From the NCBI RefSeq assembly GCF_051020975.1, contig NW_027478159.1, positions 6,278,501 to 6,342,500 on the forward strand: DNA of 64,000 nt. The letters run 5' to 3'. Below, piece after piece: positions 37,501 through 48,659 of the stretch. Within the stretch, counting starts at the first letter, position 1. The number at the start of each line of letters is the position of its first letter. Origin of the DNA: Osmia lignaria lignaria (Eukaryota > Arthropoda > Insecta > Hymenoptera > Megachilidae). Made by a program: the position numbers and the translations under genes. The notes beneath the pieces were generated by a model. It was given only the letters and a program-made list of their open reading frames with translations. It did no database searches and was not told the origin of the DNA.

Positions 37501-39462
37501 TTCCTACTTTTTATGTTGTATGATATTTTTTGATCAGAAGCGTAGTTTTCGAGATATATCGAGATATTTAAAAGTTCCGAAGCCGCACCAACATAATAGA
37601 GATACAGAAACACCGTGGCCCCTTTCTTTGAGATAACTTTGCACTATTGCGAGCGGTAAATGCCACTTTCAGCTTAGCTGTGCAGAAGAAGAACAACAAG
37701 AAGAAGAAATATCTCGAAATATGTCCGTCAGGCCCCTTCCCTTGAGATATATCTGCAAATATCTCGGAAACGAAGCGAGCTATGGCAAAATGTTAAGAGA
37801 CCTTTTTTGTAGAGAATAATGTTTCCTACAATTTATGTTCTATGATATTTTTTGATCAGAAGCGTAGTTTTCGAGATATATCGAGATATTTAAAAGTTCC
37901 GAAGCCGCACCAACATAATAGAGATACAGAAACACCGTGGCCCCTTTCCTTGAGATAACTCTGCACTAGTGCGAGCCGCAAATGCCACTTCCAGCTTAGC
38001 TGTGCAGAAGAAGAACAACAAGAAGAAGAAATATCTCGAAATATGTCCGTCATGCCCCTTCCCTTGAGATAAATCTGCAAATATCTCGGAAACGAAGCGA
38101 GCTATGGCAAAATGTTAAGAGACCTTTTTTGTAGAGAATCAAGTTTCCTACTTTTTATGTTCTATGATATTTTTTGATCAGATGCGTAGTTCTCGAGATA
38201 TATCAAGATATTTAAAAGTTCCGAAGCCGCACCAACATAATAGAGATACAGAAACACCGTGGCCCCTTTCTTTGAGATAACGCTGCACTAGTGCGAACCG
38301 CAAATGCCACTTCCAGCTTAGCTGTGCAGAAGAAGAACAACAAGAAGAAGAAATATCTCGAAATATGTCCGTCAGGCCCCTTCCCTTGAGATAAATCTGC
38401 AAATATCTCGGAAACGAAGCGAGCTATGGCAAAATGTTAAGAGACCTTTTTTGTAGAGAATTAAGTTTCCTACTTATTTTGTTCTATGATATTTTTTGAT
38501 CAGATGCGTAGTTCTCGAGATATATCAAGATATTTAAAAGTTCCGGAGCCGCACCAACAGAATAGAGATACAGAAACACCGTGGCTCCTTTCTTTGAGAT
38601 AACTCTGCACTATTGCGAGCTGGAAATGCCACTTCCAGTTTAGCTGTGCAGAAGAAGAACAACAAGAAGAAGAAATATCTCGAAATATGTCCGTCAGGCC
38701 CCTTGCCTTGAGATAAATCTGCAAATATCTCGGAAACGAAGCGAGCTATGGCAAAATGTTAAGAGACCTTTTTTGTAGAGAATTATGTTTCCTACTTTTT
38801 ATGTTCTATGATATTTTTTGATCAGACGCGTAGTTCTCGAGATATATCAAGATATTTAAAAGTTCCGAAGCCGCACCAACATAATAGAGATACAGAAACA
38901 CCGTGGCCCCTTTCTTTGAGATAACTCTGCACTATTGCGAGCTGCAAATGCCACTTCCAGCTTAGCTGTGCAGAAGAAGAACAACAAGAAGAAGAAATAT
39001 CTCGAAATATGTCCGTCAGGCCCCTTCCCTTGAGATAAATCTGCAAATATCTCGGAAACGAAGAGAGCTATGGCAAAATGTTAAGAGACCTTTTTTGTAG
39101 AGAATTAAGTTTCCTACAATTTATGTTCTATGATATTTTTTGATCAGAAGCGTAGTTTTCGAGATATATCGAGATATTTAAAAGTTCCGAAGCCGCACCA
39201 ACATAATAGAGATACAGAAACACCGTGGCCCCTTTCTTTGAGATAACTTTGCACTATTGCGAGCTGTAAATGCCACTTTCAGCTTAGCTGTGCAGAAGAA
39301 GAGAACAAGAAGAAGAAATATCTCGAAATATGTCCGTCAGGCCCCTTCCCTTGAGATATATCTGCAAATATCTCGGAAACGAAGCGAGCTATGGCAAAAT
39401 GTTAAGAGACCTTTTTTGTAGAGAATTATGTTTCCTACTTTTTATGTTCTATGATATTTTTT
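37501..39462 (+). repeat. Six monomers related to 55.8-57.1 kb
   Basis: Contains TTGTATGATATT before 37532, a GTCATGCC monomer (37854) followed by GAATCAAGTTTCC and AACGCTGCAC (38176), and an ACGCGT-head monomer (38820) followed by AACTTTGCAC/CTTTCAGC (39142). The GTCATGCC/GAATCAAG/AACGCTGCAC run recurs at about 56034-56400. The monomer at 38498 joins a hairpin-variant middle to a GCCTTGAG tail, a visible hybrid. Confidence 0.75.
39142..39462 (+). repeat. Monomer with altered purine tract (net -1)
   Basis: The tract reads GAAGAAGAGAACAAG at about 39296-39310 instead of GAAGAAGAACAACAAG, a one-base loss with a base change. Confidence 0.9.
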
Positions 39463-40106
39463 GATCAGATGCGTAGTTCTCGAGATATATCAAGATATTT
39501 AAAAGTTCCGAAACCGCACCAACATAATAGAGACACAGAAACACCGTGGCCCCTTTCTTTGAGATAACTCTGCACTAGTGCGAGCCGCAAATGCCACTTC
39601 CAGCTTAGCTGTGCAGAAGAAGGACAACAAGAAGAAGAAATATCTCGAAATATGTCCGTTAGGCCCCTTCCCTTGAGATAAATCTGCAAATATCTCGGAA
39701 ACCAAGCGAGCTATGGCAAAATGTTAAGAGACCTTTTTTGTAGAGAATTAAGTTTCCTACTTTTTATGTTCTATGATATTTTTTGATCAGAAGCGTAGTT
39801 TTCGAGATATATCGAGATATTTAAAAGTTCCGAAGCCGCACCAACATAATAGAGATACAGAAACACCGTGGCCCCTTTCTTTGAGATAACTCTGCACTAG
39901 TGCGAGCCGCAAATGCCACTTCCAGCTTAGCTGTGCAGAAGAAGAACAACAAGAAGAAGAAATATCTCGAAATATGTCCGTCAGGCCCCTTCCCTTGGGA
40001 TATATCTGCAAATATCTCGGAAACGAAGCGAGCTATGGCAAAATGTTAAGACACCTTTTTTGTAGAGAATTAAGTTTCCTACTTTTGATGTTCTATGATA
40101 TTTTTT

Positions 40107-40990
40107 GATCAGATGCGTAGTTCTCGAGATATATCAAGATATTTAAAAGTTCCGAAGCCGCACCAACATAATAGAGATACAGAAACACCGTGGCCCCTTT
40201 CTTTGATATAACTCTGCACTATTGCGAGCTGTAAATGCCACTTCCAGCTTAGCTGTGCAGAAGAAGACCAACAAGAAGAAGAAATATCTCGAAATATGTC
40301 CGTCAGGCCCCTTCCCTTGAGATATATCTGCAAATATCTCGGAAACGAAGTGACCTATGGCAAAATGTTAAGAGACCTTTTTTGTAGAGAATTATGTTTG
40401 CTACAATTTATGTTCTATGATATTTTTTGATCAGAAGCGTAGTTTTCGAGATATATCGAGATATTTAAAAGTTCCGAAGCCGCACCAACATAATAGAGAT
40501 ACAGAAACACCGTGGCCCCTTTCTTTGAGATAACTCTGCACTAGTGCGAGCCGCAAATGCCACTTCCAGCTTAGCTGTGCAGAAGAAGAACAACAAGAAG
40601 AAGAAGTATCTCGAAATATGTCCGTCAGGCCACTTCCCTTGAGATAAATCTGCAAATATCTCGGAAACGAAGCGAGCTATGGCAAAATGTTAAGAGACCT
40701 TTTTTGTAGAGAATTAAGTTTCCTACTTTTTGTCTTCTATGATATTTTTTGATCAGATGCGTAGTTCTCGAGATATATCAAGATATTTAAAAGTTCCGAA
40801 GCCGCACCAACATAATAGAGATACAGAAACACCGTGGCCCCTCTCTTTGAGATAACTCTGCACTATTGCGAGCTGTAAATGCCACTTCCAGCTTAGCTGT
40901 GCAGAAGAAGAACAACAAGAAGAAGAAATATCTCGAAATATGTCCGTCAGGCCAGTTCCTTTGAGCTGAATCTGCAAATATCTCGGAAAC
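40107..40990 (+). repeat. Partial third copy of the 16.6 kb block
   Basis: Three monomers carry, in order, the TTTGATATAAC/AGACCAACAAG monomer, the GGCCACTTCCC monomer and the CCTCTCTTTG/GAGCTGAATC monomer seen at 16637-17505. Small changes include TTTGCTACAA and TTTGTCTTC. The match stops near 40990, where GACGTTTTTTG replaces GACCTTTTTTG. The distance to copy 1 is about 23.5 kb. Confidence 0.82.
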
Positions 40991-41870
40991 GAAGCGAGCT
41001 ATGGCAAAATGTTAAGAGACGTTTTTTGTAGAGAATTATGTTTCCTACAATTTATGTTCTATGATATTTTTTGATCAGAAGCGTAGTTTTCGAGATATAT
41101 CGAGATATTTAAAAGTTCCGAAGCCGCATCAACATAATAGAGATACAGAAACACCGTGGCCCCTCTCTTTGAGATAACTCTGCACTATTGCGAGCTGAAA
41201 TGCCACTTCCAACTTAGCTGTGCAGAAGAAGAACAACAAGAAGAAGAAATATCTCGAAATATGTCCGTTAAGCCCCATCCCTTAAGATAAATCTGCAAAT
41301 ATCTCGGAAACGAAGCGAGCTATGGCAAAATGTTGAGAGACCTTTTTTGTAGAGAATTAAGTTTCCTACTTTTTATGTTCTATGATATTTTTTGATCAGA
41401 AGCGTAGTTTTCGAGATATATCGAGATATTTAAAAGTTCCGAAGCCGCACCAACATAATAGAGATACAGAAACACCGTGGCCCCTTTCTTTGAGATAACT
41501 CTGCACTAGTGCGAGCCGCAAATGCCACTTCCAGCTTAGCTGTGCAGAAGAAGAACAACAAGAAGAAGAAATATCTCGAAATATGTCCGTCAGGCCCCTT
41601 CCCTTGAGATAAATCTGCAAATATCTCGGAAACGAAGCGCGCTATGGCAAAATGTTAAGAGACCTTTTTTGTAGAGAATTAGGTTTCCTACTTTTTATCT
41701 TCTATGATATTTTTTGATCAGATGCGTAGTTCTCGAGATATATCAAGATATTTAAAAGTTCCGAAGCCGCACCAACATAATAGAGATACAGAAACACCGT
41801 GGCCCCTCTCTTTGAGATAACTCTGCACTATTGCGAACTGGAAATGCCACTTCCAGTTTAGCTGTGCAGA
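40720..41870 (+). repeat. Block copied at 47466-48600 (offset 6746 bp)
   Basis: Shared markers in order: CCTCTCTTTG with GAGCTGAATC; GCCGCATCAAC with GCTGAAATG (1 bp deletion), GTTAAGCCCCATCCC and TTAAGATAAATC; CGAAGCGCGC; ATTAGGTTTCC with TTATCTTCTATG. The offset equals 21 monomers less 16 bp, consistent with one 15 bp and one 1 bp deletion lying between. Confidence 0.88.
41073..41393 (+). repeat. Monomer with 1 bp deletion, GCTGAAATG lineage
   Basis: One C is missing from GCTGCAAATG at about 41195-41203. The GAGATAAATC box is also changed to AAGATAAATC. The twin is at 47819. Confidence 0.93.
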
Positions 41871-41875
41871 AGAAG

Positions 41876-44129
41876 AACAACAAGAAGAAGAAATATCTCG
41901 AAATATGTCCGTTAGGCCCCTTCCCTTGAGATAAATGTGCAAATATCTCGGAAACGAAGCAAGCTATGGCAAAATGTTAAGAGACCTTTTTTGTAGAGAA
42001 TTAAGTTTCCTACTTTTTATGTTCTATGATATTTTTTGATCAGATGCGTAGTTCTCGAGATATATCAAGATATTTAAAAGTTCCGAAGCCGCACCAACAT
42101 AATAGAGATACAGAAACACCGTGGCCCCTTTCTTTGAGATAACTCTGCACTATTGCGAGCTGCAAATGCCACTTCCAGCTTAGCTGTGCAGAAGAAGAAC
42201 AACAAGAAGAAGAAATATCGCGAAATATGTCCGTCAGGCCCCTTCCCTTGAGATAAATCTGCAAATATCTCGGAAACGAAGAGAGCTATGGCAAAATGTT
42301 AAGAGACCTTTTTTGTAGAGAATTAAGTTTCCTACTTTTCATGTTCTATGATGTTTTTTGATCAGATGCGTAGTTCTCGAGATATATCAAGATATTTAAA
42401 AGTTCCGAAGCCGCACCAACATAATAGAGATACAGAAACACCGTGGCCCCTTTCTTTGATATAACTCTGCACTATTGCGAGCTGTAAATGCCACTTCCAG
42501 CTTAGCTGTGCAGAAGAAGAACAACAAGAAGAAGAAATATCTCGAAATATGTCCGTCAGGCCCCTTCCCTTGAGATATATCTGCAAATATCTCGGAAACG
42601 AAGTGACCTATGGCAAAATGTTAAGAGACCTTTTTTGTAGAGAATTATGTTTCCTACAATTTAGGTTCTATGATATTTTTTGATCAGAAGCGTAGTTATC
42701 GAGATATATCGAGATATTTAAAAGTTGCGAAGCCGCACCAACATAATAGGGATACAGAAACACCGTGGCCCCTTTCTTTGAGATAACTCTGCACTAGTGC
42801 GAGCCGCAAATGCCACTTCCAGCTTAGCTGTGCAGAAGAAGAACAACAAGAAGAAGAAATATCTCGAAATATGTCCGTCAGGCCCCTTCCCTTGAGATAA
42901 ATCTGCAAATATCTCGGAAACGAAGCGAGCTATGGCAAAATGTTAAGAGACCTTTTTTGTAGAGAATTAAGTTTCCTACTTTTTATCTTCTATGATATTT
43001 TTTGATCAGATGCGTAGTTCTCGAGATATATCAAGATATTTAAAAGTTCCGAAGCCGCACCAACATAATAGAGATACAGAAACACCGTGGCCCCTCTCTT
43101 TGAGATAACTCTGCACTATTGCGAGCTGGAAATGCCACTTCCAGTTTAGCTGTGCAGAAGAAGAACAACAAGAAGAAGAAATATCTCGAAATATGTCCGT
43201 CAAGCCCCTTCCCTTGAGATAAATCTGCAAATATCTCGGAAACGAAGCGAGCTATGGCAAAATGTTTAGAGACCTCTCTTGTAGAGAATTAAGTTTCCTA
43301 CCTTTTATGTAGTATGATATTTTTTGATCAGATGCGTAGTTCTCGAGATATATCAAGATATCTAAAAGTTCCGAAGCCGCACCAACATAATAGAGATACA
43401 GAAACACCGTGGCCCCTCTCTTTGAGATAACTCTGCACTATTGCGAGCTGCAAATGCCACTTCCAGCTTAGCTGTGCAGAAGAAGAACAACAAGAAGAAG
43501 AAATATCTCGAAATATGTCCGTCAGGCCCCTTCCCTTGAGATAAATCTGCAAATATCTCGGAAACGAAGCGAGCTATGGCAAAATGTTTAGAGACCTCTC
43601 TTGTAGAGAATTAAGTTTCCTACTTTTTATGTAGTATGATATTTTTTGATCAGATGCGTAGTTCTCGAGATATATCAAGATATCTAAAAGTTCCGAAGCC
43701 GCACCAACATAATAGAGATACAGAAACACCGTGGCCCCTCTCTTTGAGACAACTCTGCACTATTGCGAGCTGCAAATGCCACTTCCAGCTTAGCTGTGCA
43801 GAAGAAGAACACCAAGAAGAAGAAATATCTCGAAATATGTCCGTCAGGCCCCTTCCCTTGAGATAAATCTGCAAATATCTCGGAAACGAAGCGAGCTATG
43901 GCAAAATGTTAAGAGACCTTTCTTGTAGAGAATTAAGTTTCCTACTTTTTATGTAGTATGATATTTTTTGATCAGATGCGTAGTTCTCGAGATATATCAA
44001 GATATTTAAAAGTTCCGAAGCCGCACCAACATAACAGAGATACAGAAACACCGTGGCCCCTTTCTTTGAGATAACTCTGCACTATTGCGCGCTGCAAATG
44101 CCACTTCCAGCTTAGCTGTGCAGAAGAAG
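41876..44129 (+). repeat. 7-monomer higher-order repeat, copy 1 (2254 bp)
   Basis: Followed directly by copy 2 at an offset of exactly 2254 bp (7 x 322). Shared markers in order: GATAAATGTGC with CGAAGCAAGC; ATATCGCGAAAT; TTTGATATAAC; TTTAGGTTC with GTTATCGAG, GTTGCGAAG and AATAGGGATAC; the hairpin variant with GTCAAGCC; and two GATATCTAAAAG monomers, the second with GAGACAACTC. I spotted about six base differences between the copies. The junction lies inside the monomer at 43970, between GCGCGCTGC (about 44090) and GTTAGGCC (about 44166). Confidence 0.92.
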
Positions 44130-46383
44130 AACAACAAGAAGAAGAAATATCTCGAAATATGTCCGTTAGGCCCCTTCCCTTGAGATAAATGTGCAAATAT
44201 CTCGGAAACGAAGCAAGCTATGGCAAAATGTTAAGAGACCTTTTTTGTAGAGAATTAAGTTTCCTACTTTTTATGTTCTATGATATTTTTTGATCAGATG
44301 CGTAGTTCTCGAGATATATCAAGATATTTAAAAGTTCCGAAGCCGCACCAACATAATAGAGATACAGAAACACCGTGGCCCCTTTCTTTGAGATAACTCT
44401 GCACTATTGCGAGCTGCAAATGCCACTTCCAGCTTAGCTGTGCAGAAGAAGAACAACAAGAAGAAGAAATATCGCGAAATATGTCCGTCAGGCCCCTTCC
44501 CTTGGGATAAATCTGCAAATATCTCGGAAACGAAGAGAGCTATGGCAAAATGTTAAGAGACCTTTTTCGTAGAGAATTAAGTTTCCTACTTTTCATGTTC
44601 TATGATATTTTTTGATCAGATGCGTAGTTCTCGAGATATATCAAGATATTTAAAAGTTCCGAAGCCGCACCAACATAGTAGAGATACAGAAACACCGTGG
44701 CCCCTTTCTTTGATATAACTCTGCACTATTGCGAGCTGTAAATGCCACTTCCAGCTTAGCTGTGCAGAAGAAGAACAACAAGAAGAAGAAATATCTCGAA
44801 ATATGTCCGTCAGGCCCCTTCCCTTGAGATATATCTGCAAATATCTCGGAAACGAAGTGACCTATGGCAAAATGTTAAGAGACCTTTTTTGTAGAGAATT
44901 ATGTTTCCTACAATTTAGGTTCTATGATATTTTTTGATCAGAAGCGTAGTTATCGAGATATATCGAGATATTTAAAAGTTGCGAAGCCGCACCAACATAA
45001 TAGGGATACAGAAACACCGTGGCCCCTTTCTTTGAGATAACTCTGCACTAGTGCGAGCCGCAAATGCCACTTCCAGCTTAGCTGTGCAGAAGAAGAACAA
45101 CAAGAAGAAGAAATATCTCGAAATATGTCCGTCAGGCCCCTTCCCTTGAGATAAATCTGCAAATATCTCGGAAACGAAGCGAGCTATGGCAAAATGTTAA
45201 GAGACCTTTTTTGTAGAGAATTAAGTTTCCTACTTTTTATCTTCTATGATATTTTTTGATCAGATGCGTAGTTCTCGAGATATATCAAGATATTTAAAAG
45301 TTCCGAAGCCGCACCAACATAATAGAGATACAGAAACACCGTGGCCCCTCTCTTTGAGATAACTCTGCACTATTGCGAGCTGGAAATGCCACTTCCAGTT
45401 TAGCTGTGCAGAAGAAGAACAACAAGAAGAAGAAATATCTCGAAATATGTCCGTCAAGCCCCTTCCCTTGAGATAAATCTGCAAATATCTCGGAAACGAA
45501 GCGAGCTATGGCAAAATGTTTAGAGACCTCTCTTGTAGAGAATTAAGTTTCCTACCTTTTATGTAGTATGATATTTTTTGATCAGATGCGTAGTTCTCGA
45601 GATATATCAAGATATCTAAAAGTTCCGAAGCCGCACCAACATAATAGAGATACAGAAACACCGTGGCCTCTCTCTTTGAGATAACTCTGCACTATTGCGA
45701 GCTGCAAATGCCACTTCCAGCTTAGCTGTGCAGAAGAAGAACAACAAGAAGAAGAAATATCTCGAAATATGTCCGTCAGGCCCCTTCCCTTGAGATAAAT
45801 CTGCAAATATCTCGGAAACGAAGCGAGCTATGGCAAAATGTTTAGAGACCTCTCTTGTAGAGAATTAAGTTTCCTACTTTTTATGTAGTATGATATTTTT
45901 TGATCAGATGCGTAGTTCTCGAGATATATCAAGATATCTAAAAGTTCCGAAGCCGCACCAACATAATAGAGATACAGAAACACCGTGGCCCCTCTCTTTG
46001 AGACAACTCTGCACTATTGCGAGCTGCAAATGCCACTTCCAGCTTAGCTGTGCAGAAGAAGAACAACAAGAAGAAGAAATATCTCGAAATATGTCCGTCA
46101 GGCCCCTTCCCTTGAGATAAATCTGCAAATATCTCGGAAACGAAGCGAGCTATGGCAAAATGTTAAGAGACCTTTCTTGTAGAGAATTAAGTTTCCTACT
46201 TTTTATGTAGTATGATATTTTTTGATCAGATGCGTAGTTCTCGAGATATATCAAGATATTTAAAAGTTCCGAAGCCGCACCAACATAACAGAGATACAGA
46301 AACACCGTGGCCCCTTTCTTTGAGATAACTCTGCACTATTGCGCGCTGCAAATGCCACTTTCAGCGTAGCTGTGCAGAAGAAG
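44130..46383 (+). repeat. 7-monomer higher-order repeat, copy 2 (2254 bp)
   Basis: Same marker order as copy 1. Private changes include TTGGGATAAATC, CATAGTAGAG, CCTTTTTCG and GTGGCCTCTCTC. It ends in the 15 bp deleted monomer at 46224, whereas the corresponding monomer at the end of copy 1 (43970) has the linked markers but no deletion. This places the crossover between those markers. Confidence 0.92.
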
Positions 46384-46530
46384 AAATATCTCGAAATATG
46401 TCCGTCAGGCCCCTTCCCTTGAGATAAATCTGCAAATATCTCGGAAACGAAGCGAGCTATGGCAAAATGTTAAGAGACCTTTTTTGTAGAGAATTAAGTT
46501 TCCTACTTTTTATGTTCTATGATATTTTTC
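46224..46530 (+). repeat. 15 bp deleted monomer, copy 3
   Basis: The same deletion and markers as 23719, plus private changes CTTTCAGCGTAGC. Confidence 0.95.
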
Positions 46531-47466
46531 GATCAGAGGCGTAGTTCTCGAGATATATCAAGATATTTAAAAGTTCCGAAGCCGCACCAACATAATAGAG
46601 ATACAGAAACACCGTGGCCCCTTTCTTTGAGATAACTCTGCACGATTGCGAGCTGGAAATGCCACTTCCAGTTTAGCTGTGCAGAAGAAGAACAACAAGA
46701 AGAAGAAATATCTCGAAATATGTCCATCAGGACCCTTCCCTTGAGATAAATCTGCAAATATCTCGGAAACGAAGCGAGCTATGGCAAAATGTTAAGAGAC
46801 CTTTTTTGTAGAGAATAATGTTTCCTACAATTTACGTTCTATGATATTTTTTGATCAGAAGCGTAGTTTTCGAGATATATCGAGATATTTAAAAGTTCCG
46901 AAGCCGCACCAACATAATAGAGATACAAAAACACCGTGGCCCCTTTCTTTGAGATAACTCTGCACTATTGCGACCTGCAAATGCCACTTCCAGCTTAGCT
47001 GTGCAGAAGAAGAACAACAAGAAGAAGAAATATCTCGAAATATGTCCGTCAGGCCCCTTCCCTTGGGATATATCTGCAAATATCTCGGAAACGAAGCGAG
47101 CTATGGCAAAATGTTAAGAGACCTTTTTTGTAGAGAATTAAGTTTCCTACTTTTTATGTTCTATGATATTTTTTGATCAGATGCGTAGTTCTCGAGATAT
47201 ATCAAGATATTTAAAAGTTCCGAAGCCATACCAACATAATAGAGATACAGAAACACCGTGGCCCCTTTCTTTGAGATAACTCTGCACTATTGCGACCTGC
47301 AAATGCCACTTCCAGCTTAGCTGTGCAGAAGAAGAACAACAAGAAGAAGAAATATCTCGAAATATGTCCGTCAGGCCCCTTCCCTTGAGATAAATCTGCA
47401 AATATCTCGGAAACGAAGAGAGCTATGGCAAAATGTTAAGAGACCTTTTTTGTAGAGAATTAAGTT
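46531..47466 (+). repeat. Three monomers copied from elsewhere in the array
   Basis: 46531 matches 19533 (CGATCAGAGGCG, CACGATTG, CCATCAGGACCC). 46853 matches 26265 (ATACAAAAAC, GCGACCTGC, TTGGGATATATC). 47175 joins AGCCATACCAAC of the 26587 type to a GCGACCTGC middle. The first pair is 26998 bp apart, the second 20588 bp. Confidence 0.82.
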
Positions 47467-48600
47467 TCCTACTTTTTATCTTCTATGATATTTTTTGATC
47501 AGATGCGTAGTTCTCGAGATATATCAAGATATTTAAAAGTTCCGAAGCCGCACCAACATAATAGAGATACAGAAACACCGTGGCCCCTCTCTTTGAGATA
47601 ACTCTGCACTATTGCGAGCTGTAAATGCCACTTCCAGCTTAGCTGTGCAGAAGAAGAACAACAAGAAGAAGAAATATCTCGAAATATGTCCGGCAGGCCA
47701 GTTCCTTTGAGCTGAATCTGCAAATATCTCGGAAACGAAGCGAGCTATGGCAAAATGTTAAGAGACGTTTTTTGTAGAGAATTATGTTTCCTACAATTTA
47801 TGTTCTATGATATTTTTTGATCAGAAGCGTAGTTTTCGAGATATATCGAGATATTTAAAAGTTCCGAAGCCGCATCAACATAATAGAGATACAGAAACAC
47901 CGTGGCCCCTCTCTTTGAGATAACTCTGCACTATTGCGAGCTGAAATGCCACTTCCAGCTTAGCTGTGCAGAAGAAGAACAACAAGAAGAAGAAATATCT
48001 CGAAATATGTCCGTTAAGCCCCATCCCTTAAGATAAATCTGCAAATATCTCGGAAACGAAGCGAGCTATGGCAAAATGTTGAGAGACCTTTTTTGTAGAG
48101 AATTAAGTTTCCTACTTTTTATGTTCTATGATATTTTTTGATCAGAAGCGTAGTTTTCGAGATATATCGAGATATTTAAAAGTTCCGAAGCCGCACCAAC
48201 ATAATAGAGATACAGAAACACCGTGGCCCCTTTCTTTGAGATAACTCTGCACTAGTGCGAGCCGCAAATGCCACTTCCAGCTTAGCTGTGCAGAAGAAGA
48301 ACAACAAGAAGAAGAAATATCTCGAAATATGTCCGTCAGGCCCCTTCCCTTGAGATAAATCTGCAAATATCTCGGAAACGAAGCGCGCTATGGCAAAATG
48401 TTAAGAGACCTTTTTTGTAGAGAATTAGGTTTCCTACTTTTTATCTTCTATGATATTTTTTGATCAGATGCGTAGTTCTCGAGATATATCAAGATATTTA
48501 AAAGTTCCGAAGCCGCACCAACATAATAGAGATACAGAAACACCGTGGCCCCTTTCTTTGATATAACTCTGCACTATTGCGAGCTGTAAATGCCACTTCC
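47467..48600 (+). repeat. Second copy of the 40.7 kb block
   Basis: Shares the marker order of 40720-41870. Differences include GTCCGGCAGG at about 47690. The last monomer (48462) switches from the TTTGATATAAC type to a GTCAAGCC tail, the same junction that opens the next tandem block. Confidence 0.87.
47819..48139 (+). repeat. Monomer with 1 bp deletion, GCTGAAATG lineage
   Basis: Twin of 41073-41393, with the lesion at about 47941-47950. Confidence 0.93.
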
Positions 48601-48659
48601 AGCTTAGCTGTGCAGAAGAAGAACAACAAGAAGAAGAAATATCTCGAAATATGTCCGTC

